A program made the position numbers and the translations under genes. A DNA stretch of 59,207 nucleotides, taken from the NCBI GenBank assembly GCA_008931825.1, contig QXVZ01008428.1, forward strand, positions 1 to 59,207, in the 5' to 3' direction. Below the pieces are notes generated by a model, which worked only from the letters and a program-made list of their open reading frames with translations, was not told the origin of the DNA and ran no database searches. Shown one piece after another: positions 11,501 to 23,300 of this stretch (position 1 is its first letter; each line of letters opens with the position of its first letter). The DNA is from Phallusia fumigata (lineage: Eukaryota; Chordata; Ascidiacea; Phlebobranchia; Ascidiidae).

Positions 11501-13124
11501 GTCGCCATTACTGATACGTTGATATACATGTGCATAGCCTCATAGAATAGTTTTTGAGGCAGGTTGTGCACTCCTGCCGCGAAACAAGGCAGTGTCTATG
11601 ATTTATGTGTCGGTACGGTTTATTGTTTCATTTTATACAATACTTTTTTAAAAAAATACATACAAAGTTGTTGCAAGGTTATCTTACCTACGAGAAGTCT
11701 GTGACATACGTCACAAAACGTCGCCTTTTTAAAATTATGATTGATCAGTTGGTGACCGTTGACAGTCAGCTCAGGAAGGCTCCGTTCCGACCCGCGTCGC
11801 ATAAAAATATCGGGCACTAAATNGGTACGGTTTATTGTTTCATTTTATACAATACTTTTTTAAAAAAATACATACAAAGTTGTTGCAAGGTTATCTTACC
11901 TACGAGAAGTCTGTGACATACGTCACAAAACGTCGCCTTTTTAAAATTATGATTGATCAGTTGGTGACCGCTGACAGTCAGCTCAGGAAGGCTTCGTTCC
12001 GACCCGCGTCGCATAAAAATATCGGGCACTAAATAATATGAAAAACATTGTATTACGCAAAACGTTTTTTAAATTTTTTTCAAATTTTTTGAATTTTTAG
12101 CAAATTAGCTTCCACAGTTCGACATATGGAATCAGTTTAATAGGATGAAATAGGGACAGTGAAGACATTCTATTCATTTGTTGCAGGGTAAGCTTGTTCA
12201 GATACAAATTTAAAAGCAAATTTAAAAAATATTTTAGTTGGTGCCTTTTTGGCAATATTTCTACACTTGGTAACACACGTAATGAAAAGTGCGAAACTTG
12301 TTTAATTTTTTAAGCTTGTGTTTTTCGCTTACGTGGGATATTTAAATCAGAAAAAATGAACCATTGATACAGATACTGTGGTCATAGAGCGCCACCTACC
12401 GAGGAACTTTTTAAGCGACACGTTTTTGGTTCTTGTGTCTTTCTTGTGCTGTTCGCACAAATTGTCTCGATTCTCAATAGTTGTTACAACCGCTTCGGTT
12501 TGAGATGATTCCTGAATCTCCTGGTGTTTGATGAAAAATCTTTTTAGTTAGTTGATCAAAACACTGTAGTTGTTTCACTTAAAGTTGTTTATTTGCGCAA
12601 TTTTGTACAAATATATTTAATCAGTTGGAAACCAACGGTTTTTATTTCAAGTTTAAATATTTCTTCACAGTAAACCAGGCCTGCAAGAGGCGCTATACCG
12701 AAGGCTGATTCTGATTACGTCTTTTGCAGGCTGTGATTCACATATGTGTTTGCTTACATGAAAGCTTCAGGCAGATCTCAGTTTCAAATATGCGCATGCT
12801 TTTTATTCAGAATTGTGTCAAATGATTCCTGGTGAAATTAGCCAAGGCAAGTTGGATATCAAAATGTCGGCGTAAAATTTTGTTGGTTTGATTGGTGTAA
12901 AAAAAAACACTTTTTCTCACCTCAACTAGAATTGTCGNAATGATTCCTGGTGAAATTAGCCAAGGCAAATTGGTTATCAAAATGTTGGCGTAAAATTTTG
13001 TTGAATTGATTGGTGTAAAAAAAACACTTTTTCTCACCTCAACTAGAATTGTCGGTACCGGTTGTAAAGTTTTGCTTGGCCACGGCTGCGTCCTTCTTAA
13101 TCCTCCTATTGCAAGACTGTCCAT
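5525..13124 (-). CDS. STAC: STAC-family adaptor (C1 zinc finger plus tandem SH3 domains)
   Basis: Twelve exons join in frame: 13124..13038, 12520..12400, 12028..11900, 10285..10194, 9678..8638, 8359..8287, 7045..6761, 6604..6564, 6420..6338, 6174..6123, 6056..5916 and 5632..5525 (TGA). The product is 750 aa. STAC proteins bind L-type calcium channels through their SH3 domains; vertebrate STAC3 is needed for excitation-contraction coupling. The order matches the family: basic/serine N-terminus (residues 60-82, like the family segment before C1), C1 finger (91-139), linker, SH3-1 (633-683, ALYKF, WW, GFFPANFV), and a degenerate SH3-2 to the C-terminus. The first exon begins MDSLAIGG after AAATGG; a second allelic copy of it is at 15021..14935, and exon 3 is also present twice because of assembly duplication. 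The protein is about twice the vertebrate length (roughly 400 aa) owing to a 347-codon linker exon. The family call is firm; a single STAC for this species is inferred. Confidence 0.88.
6012..6393 (-). other. SH3 domain 1 of the STAC protein, split over three exons
   Basis: Residues 633-683 read LYVALYKF, then DDLSLRPGD, DEAWWIGE and GFFPANFV. These are the ALYDY, RT-loop acid, tryptophan and PxxFV signatures of a ligand-binding SH3 fold. Introns cut it within Arg651 (AG|G) and after Ile668. The remaining 67 residues, across the junction to 5632..5525, match the position and length of the second, divergent STAC SH3 and end KEDLQPL. Confidence 0.9.
8638..9678 (-). CDS. STAC exon 5: 347-codon low-complexity linker
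   Basis: This exon joins the C1 domain to the SH3 region in phase 0 at both ends (acceptor after CACACCAG, donor GTAAGA). The first two thirds are rich in Ser, Glu, Asp and Asn. The last third is basic and Ser-rich, with SFRKFFKKHKHSTS, SFSYPNSPNAYRI and RRHSFRSKFASLPAYSRSRS, which look like phosphorylation-prone or membrane/actin-contact segments. No folded domain is visible. The ATG at 9702 lies upstream of the acceptor and could seed a shorter isoform, but the phase favours splicing at 9678. Confidence 0.75.
10206..11966 (-). other. C1 (phorbol-ester/DAG-type) zinc finger of the STAC protein, two exons
   Basis: Residues 91-139 follow H-X12-C-X2-C-X13-C-X2-C-X4-H-X2-C-X6-C. The ligands are His91, Cys104, Cys107, Cys121, Cys124, His129, Cys132 and Cys139, each assigned by inspection. 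The core reads KKATFCDVCHRLLVG then FQRHGLRCKICKANLH, very close to the STAC-family C1. The intron falls in the codon for Gly113. The last spacing is six residues where seven is commoner in C1 fingers. Confidence 0.9.
11134..11247. repeat. Two-copy 57 bp tandem repeat in a STAC intron
   Basis: Units 11134-11190 and 11191-11247 start AAGTGGACGTGAG and differ at essentially one position (GAGCAG versus GAGTAG). No N separates them, so unlike the other duplications here this looks like a genuine recent tandem duplication. Confidence 0.85.
11612..12034. repeat. 211 bp duplication containing STAC exon 3, flanking an N
   Basis: Bases 11612-11822 and 11824-12034 are the same length, without gaps, and differ at only a few positions. 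Each contains a full exon 3 with acceptor and donor (11816..11688 and 12028..11900). One difference is coding: Asn versus Ser just before the first C1 histidine. The N at 11823 and the precise block ends point to two alleles or unmerged contigs, so only one copy is used in the gene model. Confidence 0.8.
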
Positions 13125-14864
13125 TTAGCACATGCTACGGTGCACAGCATCTATGTTTGTCAACTGTATATCTGCAACACAATTGCTGTTAAAAATGACC
13201 ACATAACATGGCGTCTGTACCAATAATGACAACTGTCGACCTTTTTTTACCTTAACACCGCTTTTGGTATTTTTTAACTAGCAATGGTTTAAACTGAAAA
13301 CTTCAATTCAGCTAAACCTTATGTTAATTTCAACACATCTTCTACTGTTGGACATATGTAACTGCCAAATACATTGTCTAAATAGATCTAGAAGACCGTT
13401 GCTTTGACACAATGCTATATGCATCTTGTTGATTGAATTCGTCGGACCTTTAGAAGCTATCCTGCTGCTTAAACCTCACACCACTGTCTTTGAATTTCCC
13501 GAACACTAATACTGAATGCAAAATACCGCTCAATCTCTAAGACAAATCAAACTCTATAGGAAATCGATCACCAAGCAAAGAAACGTATAAATGTAAACAC
13601 ACGGCGAGACTGTGTCTTTGTAGAGGATGTCTTTCATCAACAGCATTGACCGCGTTATTTTTATTTAATCGGTAAGTGACTACATATGTTCAGCATTAAC
13701 AATCGGCCCTTAGTTAAGTTCTGCCACAGGTGTGGCGCATGGTGCACCTTTACTTATATAGTACAAATATCGTCAAAGGAATTTCCCAATACCAGTTACC
13801 ACATGTGGAGTCCAAGTGATGGAAAAGCGTTTGACGAATAACCCATCAGCGAATTCCCGCTAAACTCATTACGTTTATCCCCCCTGACGATCGCCCTAAT
13901 TGCCTTCTCTACCAAAACAAGCTATTAGCCTTGTCCGGACCTTGTGGTATTCATTACCTGTTATTGATTCTTTGAAAACACAACGTTGATTACATAAAAT
14001 CTGTGGTCTACTCTTTTATTTGCTGGACGGTGTACCTTATCTTGCTTTGAACTGTTTTGACGTTTTTGTTGTATTTGCCCTGTCAACTGCACAAACGAAG
14101 ACGCAACTATTTCCAATTTAAAGCATGGGAACGTGCCAGACTTCGCTACGAACATGACAATGTAAAATTTGTTGCAAAAACCGACTTCGTTACATAAATG
14201 TTTGCAAAATAAAGATCACTATAAAAGTCACGATCGAGGCCTTGGTCTAGTTTGGCGCAGCTTAGACGCCAACCGCACGCACATTTCCTCTTTGACCCGT
14301 TCTGTAACAATCTATGCAACCTACTTCAATATGTATCGAACCAAAGGCTCATGTTGTCTTGCTGCGCAAATTGCATATAATCGTGCAGGGACATGCGGCC
14401 GGCATTACACGTATCGATCTTGCAACCCTTGTCGCGTATTTCAAACTTCCCAACTACCGAGCAAAGCTGTTATTCTTTTCTTTAAAACAATTATTTCTGC
14501 GGTTACCTCTCTACTAACGATTGTTTACCATGGCTGCGTTAAAGTCGATGTCCTCTACGATCAAACTCATTGAAAAAATCGTACGTCTAAAATACGACAG
14601 GTAACTTGTTGGCAGAGTTGCAGTGAATAGATATGGAAACTACGCCACATGTTTGACTCGGCAACCCCTCGACATATTGATTTGCCTTTCGTTCTTAATT
14701 TTTGCTACTACTGACAGTCAAACACAGCGGATTTCCTTAACCGGCACAGAAACTCGTTTTAGTCATATTTCTCAATTGTATGTGGGCTCGACAACAACGT
14801 TTTTCTCTGGATAAATAACGTAAAACTTTGCTAAGCACCGCAATGCCATTGCTTGGTTCGAAAA
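12939..14864. repeat. 1.9 kb contig that is an alternate-haplotype copy of 14866-16782
   Basis: This block repeats the sequence of 14866-16782 at roughly allelic divergence, with small indels (one about 27 bp near 16547 is absent here). It sits between the Ns at 12938 and 14865. The sequence just left of the first N (12852-12937) is identical to 14866-14951, including a run of nine A residues, whereas this block has eight. The flanks therefore belong to one haplotype and this insert to the other. It carries the copy of STAC exon 1 used in the model (13124..13038). Confidence 0.85.
14530..14600 (+). other. Possible divergent first exon (weak)
   Basis: ACCATGG followed by MAALKSMSSTIKLIEKIVRL and a GTAACT donor at 14601 resembles a first coding exon of a gene divergent from STAC. 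The allelic copy at 16426-16495 has one fewer A, which shifts the frame to an early stop. No downstream exon was found, so it may be chance sequence or carry a homopolymer error. Confidence 0.15.
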
Positions 14865-14865
14865 N

Positions 14866-16782
14866 TTGGATATCAAAATGTCGGCGTAAAATTTTGTTGG
14901 TTTGATTGGTGTAAAAAAAAACACTTTTTCTCACCTCAACTAGAATTGTCGGTACCGGTTGTAAAGTTTTGCTTGGCCACGGCTGCGTCCTTCTTAATCC
15001 TCCTATTGCAAGACTGTCCATTTAGCACATGCTACGGTGCACAGCATCTATGTTTGTCAACTGTATATCTGCAACACAATTGCTGTTAAAAATGACCACA
15101 TAACATGGCGTCTGTACCAATAATGACAACTGTCGACCTTTTTTTACCTTAACACCGCTTTTGGTATTTTTTAACTAGCAATGGTTTAAACTGAAAACTT
15201 CAATTCAGCTAAACCTTATGTTAATTTCAACACATCTTCTACTGTTGGACATATGTAACTGCCAAATACATTGTCTAAATAGATCTAGAAGACCGTTGCT
15301 TTGACACAATGCTATATGCATCTTGTTGATTGAATTCGTCGGACCTTTAGAAGCTATCCTGCTGCTTAAACCTCACACCACTGTCTTTGAATTTCCCGAA
15401 CACTAATACTGAATGCAAAATACCGCTCAATCTCTAAGACAAATCAAACTCTATAGGAAATCGATCACCAAGCAAAGAAACGTATAAATGTAAACACAAG
15501 GCGAGTCTGTGTAGAGGATGTCTTTCATCGATAGCATTGACCGCATTATTTGTATTTAATCGTTGAATGACTACATATGTTAAACTCAGCATTAACAATC
15601 GACCCTTAGTTAAGTTCTGCCATAAGTGTGGCGCAGGTGAATGCACCTTCACTTATATAGTAGAAATATCGTCAAAGGAAGTTCCCAATACCAATTACCA
15701 CATGCAGAGTCCAAGTGACGGAAAAGCGTTTGACGAATAACCCATCAGCGAATTCCCGCTAAACTCATTACGTTTATCCCCCCTGACGATCGCCCTAATT
15801 GCCTTCTCTACCAAAACAAGCTATTAACCTTGTAACCTTTGGTATTCATTACCTGTTATTGATTTTTTGAAAACACAACGTTGATTACATAAAATATGTG
15901 GTCTACACTTTTAATTGCTGGGCGGTGTACTTCATCTTGTTTTGAACTGTTTTGACGCTTTTATTGTATTTGCCCTGTCAACTGCACAAGCGAAGACTCA
16001 ACTATTTCCAATTTAAAGCATGGCAACGTGCCAGACTTCGCTACGAACATAACAATGTAAATATTTGTTGCAAAAACCGACTTTGTTACATGAATGTTTG
16101 CAAAATAAAGATCATCATAAAAGTCACGATCGAGGCCTTGGTCTAGTTTGGCGCAGTTTAGTCGCCAACCACACGCACATTTCCTCTTTGACCCGTTCTG
16201 TAACAATCTATGCAACCTACTTCAATATGTATCGAACCAAAGGCTCATGTTGTCTTGCTGCGCAAATTGCATATAATCGTGCAGGGACATGCGGCCGGCA
16301 TTACACATATCGATCTTGCAACCCTTGTCGCGTATTTCAAACGTCCCAACTACCGAGCAAAGCTGATAATCTTTTCTTTAAAACACTTATTTCTGCGGTT
16401 ACCTCTCTCCTAACGTTTGTTTGCCATGGCTGCGTTAAAGCCGATGTCCTCTACGATCAAACTCATTGAAAAATCGTACGTCTAAAATACGACAGGTAAC
16501 TTGTTGGCAGAGTTGCAGTGAATATATATGGAAACTACGCCACATGTAAACACAGGCAATCGCCTTTATTTTTGACTCGGAAACCCCTCGACATATTGAT
16601 TTGCCTTTCGTTCTTGATCTTTGCTACTACTGACAGTCAAACACAGCGGATTTCCTTAACCGGCACAGAAACTCGTTTTAGTCATATTTCTCAATTGTAT
16701 GTGGGCTCGACAACAACGTTTTTCTCTGGATAAATAACGTAAAACTTTGCTAAGCACCGCAATGCCATTGCTTGGTTCGAAA
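14866..16782. repeat. Second copy of the 1.9 kb block, including a second STAC first exon
   Basis: This is the main-haplotype counterpart of 12939-14864. It contains the other copy of STAC exon 1 (15021..14935, same MDSLAIGG start and GTGAGA donor). The rest is upstream, non-coding sequence of STAC. Open frames shared by both copies on the plus strand have no recognisable domain. Confidence 0.8.
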
Positions 16783-19700
16783 ACAATCTGCTACCTCAGC
16801 TTAACTGTTGACCACGAATGCGGAGGACAACCTGAGCAATGGACTTTTGTTACTGGTGACAGGCCGTTGATGTGCTGTTTCCTCAGCTACTGTGGTTATT
16901 TATGTAAGTGGATTCGCTAATCCGTGTAGGCAAGGGTAACGAGGTCGTAGAGCACGCAGTTATCGCTCTTGTACATCGCTATTATAGCTGACTGCTAGCA
17001 TTGATGATCTTCTGAACTGAAACGTGACTTTTTATGGGATGGTAGAATAATAAATTTTCAACTGGAAGACGAGCATTTTTTGCATTACTATGCAAACTTT
17101 AAAACTTCCTGGTGCTGGTTAAAATCCCCATTCCTCCAAACGCGGAACGCTATACTAATGTGTATCTAAACAACCGTTTGTATTTGAATAAGGAACTGGC
17201 GATGCCGATTTAGGCGAAATATGTATTCCTTATGTTCGCCACCGGCTGATTCTGTAAGCATTTCATACTGTTCTCTCAAATTGCAAAATCGTCAATGGAA
17301 CTGCCTATTTGGAACTGGGGTGCATCTTTTCGAAACTTTTGGACATCCTCTGCTTAAAATTGCAATTCATCTACACAGTACAAACAACCTTGCTATGCTG
17401 CTTGTATACACTGTACAGCAGTCAACCTATTCCACTCAATCGACTGTGTAATGCTCCTCGATGGCCAGCGACCGTTTCACCAGCCTAGCTGGGCTCAAGA
17501 AAAAAAATCAATAATAATTTCATTAGAATTGAATTTCCGAACATGTCAATTTGAATCTTGCTTTGACAAACTTTTTGTCACACTTATGGTGCTTCAACGT
17601 TGTTTACCTGACAGCACCTTTTCAAATGTTTTAACTTTCAATCTTTAAAAGCCCATCTCTTCACTTCCCAAGAAAATGCTGTCAGAAGTCATGTGCCGTG
17701 TGAATTTTTGCTAAAGGCGTGAAATCAGTTAGATTCGTCTGTCAGAAAACTAGTCCATAGACATTTGTCTAACTGCCGAATTTAGTGGTTGTTTTGAGTT
17801 GTCGAATAGAGAAAAACCTACCTTTATTCAAGCTGAAAATAATTTTAGATCGAACGAATAGTGGATTGCAGTTGAACGCACCTTGTCAATGTGATTTTAA
17901 TCTTAAGCTGCGTTAAACGTTGGAGTAAAGCGTTTCCCAATTGCTATTGATTGAATTGTCGCCTTCAATTGCGTCTTTCATTCGTTCAGCAGCGCTGTCT
18001 GTTGAATGCGCAATAAATAATTTATTCTTGACACTTAAATCGAACTTTAATTGACGAACGTCTGATGAAATATTATCGCCAGACATTTAAATCAGCTGGG
18101 AGACCTGAAGCAATGCTTTAAGGCTCAGTATTTCAATCAACTGTATCTATTTTTGTCGAAGTGTCTCTTGAATAAGAAAGCGTAGTGGCGCTAAAATTTA
18201 ACCATGTTTAAACCGTTGCGAAGTTGTTGTTTTGTGCACAAATGCATCGAACCTTGTCACTGACGTTGTATAGTGTACTTTCTGTTGAGCAGTGGTTATT
18301 GTCCCATTCAACAAGCCATTGTAGTTTTGCAATTTGAAATACCTCAGGAGACTGAAAACCACCAACTGTTTTTGATACAGCGTAAAACAATTTTTCACAC
18401 GAAGGTGCCATATGCCCTAATGACCGGTTGAATAAAAATTTGACCTCTGTGGTTCATGTATTATGTATGTGATGATTGGTCTTGTAACGTCTGTCATAAA
18501 TAGATTGCGCAAGGCTACGTCGGTCTCTTCCGTATGATCAAGGCTTAACGAAGGCTATATATGTCACACGGGAAAATCCTTTTGAAACAAGACTTCTTCT
18601 CGTTCTTTTGCGAGCGATGGTATATTGGGTTTGTAAGCCACGTTATCAATTCGTTCGACTCATTCTTTAGTTCGCTGGTGGTTTCTCAAGGTTGTAAATG
18701 TTGCTTACTGGATTTGGACTGAAGGATTACGTGCATAGTAATCCGTACTTACATGCAGTATATTGGAAAGACTGCACAAATTAGCATTTTTAAGGTGCAA
18801 CTTTTCAATCAGCCCCTGTTTCCAGTACCGTCTAAAGCTACAAGATTTAATCACCTGAGTTAACAAAGGCCCATTGCATAACCAATAATTTGTAAAAATT
18901 GGTAGCTTGTATGATATGACGACGTTGTTTGGTACAACAAAATCGGAAAATGTGGCATCGAGATACAGCATTTGGTCGTGTTGCTATTGCATCGACCACA
19001 CGGTGGCGACAAAGAGTTGTTAATATTTTAGCTAACTCCTACTGACACGGCTGCATTAAAAATATATGGTGCGCGACCGTGTTATATCTAAAAAGGTATC
19101 TGTTTGTTTTGTAGATTTTTCAGATTGCCACCGTGTGATTTTTGCAGCACCCACAATCATTCAAAAGGCTGTCGCGCCACAGGTTTTATGGCCTGAATTA
19201 AATTGGTTCTTGTCGAGAGAACACGGCCCCAATTTAAGTGTGCTTTACGTCACTCCGAATTAATGGGGGCCTCGTGCGTAGGCAACTCGCAGATTCAAGT
19301 GCGATAATCTGCGGAGTGAAAATTGAATGGGGTCTGCCAAAGGGCCGGTCCATATTGACTTTAAATTGCTCTCTGCCTTTGCTGTACAATTTCGCGGGGT
19401 GTTCGAACTCCACAGCGTTGGTGGCCCAACGTATCAGTTTGGCTTGTCAAACGTCCCTTCGGCCGCCTGGCGGTCCAGAACGACTTGAAGCAACAGTTGC
19501 TGGCAACATTTGTTCAGCTAATCTGCCCCCAAACTGCCCACTTTCCTGCACTTGGAAAACCCGTAAGCGCTTGGGCTTATGCAAACTGACAGGCCTAATT
19601 CATGGAAGATTAACCATACTGACTCCGCCCCTTGCTGGAGGCAGCAATGATTTGCAAAGACATCGATTATCTTGACAGAGGCAAGGCCGTTGAGCTGGTG

Positions 19701-19962
19701 ACCTTTGGTGGGCTGGCAAATGCGCAAAATACAAGCTGGTTGTAGATATTTATATGTATTCGATAGTAATAGGCAAGGGTGTGCGCGCTGAACACAATGG
19801 AGACAATATGGGAATGAGTGTGGAACTCGATTGCAAAGAAAAGTGCGAAAACAACAAAGCAGTTGGGCGAAAAATACAATAAACAAACTGATATAAAATT
19901 TGGTTGTTCTCGTTTTTTTTGCGAAGGAAAAATGAGGCGGTAATAAATTTCCACTTTCGGCG

Positions 19963-19977
19963 TGATTGACAGGCGAG
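19963..19977 (+). promoter_or_regulatory. PBX-MEIS composite motif TGATTGACAGGCGAG, 3' of Hox2
   Basis: TGATTGACAG is the classical juxtaposed PBX (TGATTG) and MEIS/PREP (TGACAG) recognition sequence. The same 15 bases occur at 27650-27664 in the Hox2 first intron. The location, about 360 bp past the Hox2 stop, makes it a candidate Hox2 regulatory element; binding is inferred. Confidence 0.45.
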
Positions 19978-20258
19978 AATAAGAGGGGCGAGTTGTTCGT
20001 CTTTTCTTAAACCAACAGCAGTAAATACATAAATAACCGTCGAATTGTCTACATTAGTACGCTGTTCCCAAAGCCCGGGACGATGGTTGCAAGTCTATAC
20101 ATGGACATCATGAAGGCGAATGTCAATCTTTCACGATATATCACACCACGTTCTAAGCCGATAGCAAACACATGCAGGTTGTTCGTCGGCGCTTTGTAAT
20201 GCCTGGACACTGACAACAGCAATAAATAACATCCAGGCCACTAATCAAAGTACACATA

Positions 20259-20281
20259 ACACGAGACTTGTAGTCTCGTGT
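20259..20281 (-). terminator. Perfect 10 bp stem, 3 nt loop hairpin in the Hox2 3' UTR
   Basis: ACACGAGACT, loop TGT, then AGTCTCGTGT form a perfect stem about 54 bp past the Hox2 stop codon. It would fold in the transcript as a compact hairpin. It could affect RNA stability, translation or 3' processing; the role is unknown, and calling it a terminator is only a placement. Confidence 0.35.
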
Positions 20282-20334
20282 GTTGCCGGGTGGAAAAGCC
20301 ACCACGAAGTACATCTTTGAACGGTTTTGCCTTC

Positions 20335-23300
20335 TCACATATCAAGTACGCGTTGCGCGTTGCCAAGAAGGCCAGCAGTCTGCGAAATGTCCACATGTGT
20401 AACGGTGCGCGCGTGGATCTCGAATTGCGTGGACGGAAAAGGGCGACTTGCACAGTTTGGATACTCCCCGTATCCATACCCCTTAGATAACGTGTGGAAC
20501 AGCGCTTTGCCGCTAATGGCGCTGTTGTCGGCGCGTGTCGTACGCGACTCAGGCGACAAAGGGTGGCAGCGCGGCGGCTGGTTGTAGTTGGGCGATTCGT
20601 AGTAGTCGGTGGCTTGGTCACTACCGTAGTCACTCGTAGCGGTTTGAGATGGGGAAATTGATTTCGTGTGTAGATCGTACGTGGACGATGTTCTGTCGTA
20701 CATCGGGTAGTTGCTTTCCGTTGGTTCGCTGTAGTTTTGTTGCCGATTGCAGTAGTCCACTTGATCGCACGCGCCTTGTTTGTCGGCTAGCAAGTGGAAC
20801 GAGCTCTTGTACGATGACTGAGCACTCGTCCGCTGCTTGTTAGCCGCGTACAGGTCTTGCTGACCAGGCTTCCAATCGTACACTTCAATCGCTTTATTAG
20901 TAGGATAGGCAGTTTCCGATGATCTCCTGTAAACAGCTGTACCTTGTTGAGGTTGCTCGTTTCCGTTGTAGTTGTATCTTTCGTACAACGAAGCGACCGA
21001 AGCTCGACGTAAACCACTGTCGTGACACGTACTGTATCTTGACTTACTGTAGACATCATGGTTGCCTAACTTGCTAGAGTTGTTGTATTGCGTACCATAG
21101 GCTGGCTGAGACGGGTAGCTCTGATAATCGTCCAGTTTATCATTTCTGGTTGCACTGTACGGCTGTGACAGCCAGCCGCCTGACTGTGACGGTCGCCGTA
21201 CTGCGGTACTGTATGCCGCTGTGTTTGCTTGGAAGGCGCTGGATACAGGGTATTGTAGGTGATGCGAGTGACTGGTTTGTGAGTACGCGCCGTACTGTCC
21301 TGATCCTGACGTGGTATGCAATGCGTCAACGCCCAGGTTTGTAGACATGGAATTGTGTACAGTAGAGTTTGAATAATGCAAACACGTATTCGCCTGTACC
21401 TTTTCCGCCAAACTGGTATACATTGCGGTGTGATAACTTTCGCTCTTTTCCTTATTTTTACCATCGCCGAGTCCAATCAAATCGGCGTGTTGTTCGTTTT
21501 TAACGTTTGTATAACTCGGGAATGTGTCGCAACGTTCACTTTTGGTCTCCAACTTAGAGACAGGATACCGCAGTTCTTCTGAGAACCTTCGTGAAGCTCC
21601 ATCGATGCCTGTGCCTGACAAGTCCTCTCGAGTGCATTCCGGCGCAGAAGAATCCGTCGCAATGTCCGGCGCTTCGCAGCCCGGTCTGTCAACGTGAGGT
21701 GAAACTTTATCTTTTGAGAGGTTGCAAGTGGTTGAAATCACAGCCTTGCCGCTTGTGTCGCGATTCGCCGACGCTTTCCTGCGTTTTTTCACCGGCACCG
21801 CTTCAGCTTTCGTCGGCATTTCGGCCGGTTCTGCGTCACACGATTCTCGCGTCTCGGCGAAGCCTTCGGGCGATCCACCATTTTCTTTTGGTGTCTCATC
21901 GTCGTGGCTGCCGTCACTATCACTTTGTTTCAAATCCTTGCTTTCCGCCTCGTCATCTTCATCGTTTTTGTCGACTTCATCGCCCGATGAATCGTCGCTG
22001 TCGCCGCTTTTGTCTTTTTGAGACTGTTGTTGCTGCTGTCGTTTGTGTTTCATGCGTCGGTTTTGGAACCAAACCTTAACTTGTCTGCGACATAAACAGT
22101 TACGTAAAAAAACATATAATTGCAGTTTTAAAATTTATGACTTGGATGTTACAAAGCTGCAACTTTACATTTACGTTTATAACAATACTATCAAATAAAA
22201 CGAAGTTACTGTTTATTTGATTTATTCGCCTCTTAAGCGAATTTTCTGTATTTGTCCAAACTGAAAAAAACATTAAATAATAAAAAACATGCAAAATTTT
22301 AACTGGATATTACAATACCAGTTACCAATTTCCATCTCCCATGCAATTGATAAATATATTTTAGTTAGGGCTGGGCTGTCCATAAAACCATTTCTTCCTT
22401 GTGTTTACATATGTCGGCAACCATTACGCGTATGTCAGCAAATAAAAACGACGAACAGCTGTCATACTAGTATTTGGTTGTAATTCAGGCATTCTAACAC
22501 GTGGGTAAAATTTCTCATAAACGCCTAAATCTAAACACTGGTATAAAAACAGGTGTGGGCTACAACATGTGGCAAATTATCTTTACATACGTTGCTGCAA
22601 TTGTCCTTAAAATAACTACCGATGTATGAGCGCTCGTGGGCGAGTTATCTTGGCGTTTCTCAATCCCATTTAAAATAGGGGCGGGACAGCGATTTTCAAA
22701 AACGGGGTAAACGAAAAGGTCACACTGCAAAGTGGTCCGTCCACTGACGACGTCGAATTTTCGCCGGTCAGTCGACCTTAAATTACCTTTCTGTCAAGTC
22801 GAGAAGGGTGGCGATTTCGATTCGTCTTGGACGGCACAAGTACTTGTTGTAGTGAAACTCCTTCTCCAACTCAAGAAGCTGCGTGTTGGTGTAGGCGGTT
22901 CGGAGTCGGCGCGATGCTCCGGGCGGGCGGATTCCTGCGCAAAAAAAGGGTTTAATGTTAAAAAACTGCGCCTCGGAGACGTGCAGCATGGTCAGGTTGC
23001 TTTTCGGGCGAAGATTTTATCGAAACCTTGCCGAATCTTCAAAGCAAAGACCCGGGGGCTTGTGCGCAAAATTGCAGCGTGGTGTATACACAATCGACCC
23101 TTTGATATGTTGGCGACATTTTGTCAGCCTCTTTTTCGTGTCTCCCGTTAAAGTTACTGCTCGTTGCGGTCGGAAAATTCGCGTTTGTTTTTAGGCAACT
23201 AAAACTTGAAATTTTGGGGGGAAATTGCATTTTTTGGTTTTGAGTTGTTATGTGTCCAAAGTTTTTGGTCTCAAAAGCTGACAACTGTGTCAAAAACACC

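Larger units (their letters stand above)
16783..20334. other. Spacer between STAC and Hox2, including the Hox2 3' UTR
   Basis: I see no coding exon here on either strand. A GC-richer patch at about 19.2-19.7 kb has long open frames with no recognisable domain. The part next to the Hox2 stop contains a perfect hairpin (20259-20281) and a PBX-MEIS-type site (19963-19973). Where Hox1 would be expected in an intact cluster, there is no homeobox. Confidence 0.5.

Noticed and set aside
14169..16469. 134-codon plus-strand frame present in both 1.9 kb copies
   Set aside because: Both copies are alleles of one locus, so conservation between them is not evidence of selection. Many Cys/Tyr/Ser residues and no domain.
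12939..16782. Real segmental duplication or transposon of 1.9 kb
   Set aside because: Block edges coincide with Ns, there are no terminal repeats or target-site duplications, and the flank identity shows interleaved haplotypes.
19390..19420. tRNA B-box-like GTTCGAACTCC
   Set aside because: No matching A box, acceptor stem or cloverleaf could be built around it.
19238..19675. 145-codon plus-strand open frame between STAC and Hox2
   Set aside because: Composition is not protein-like and no domain, start context or downstream exon is visible. The GC-rich patch is more likely non-coding.
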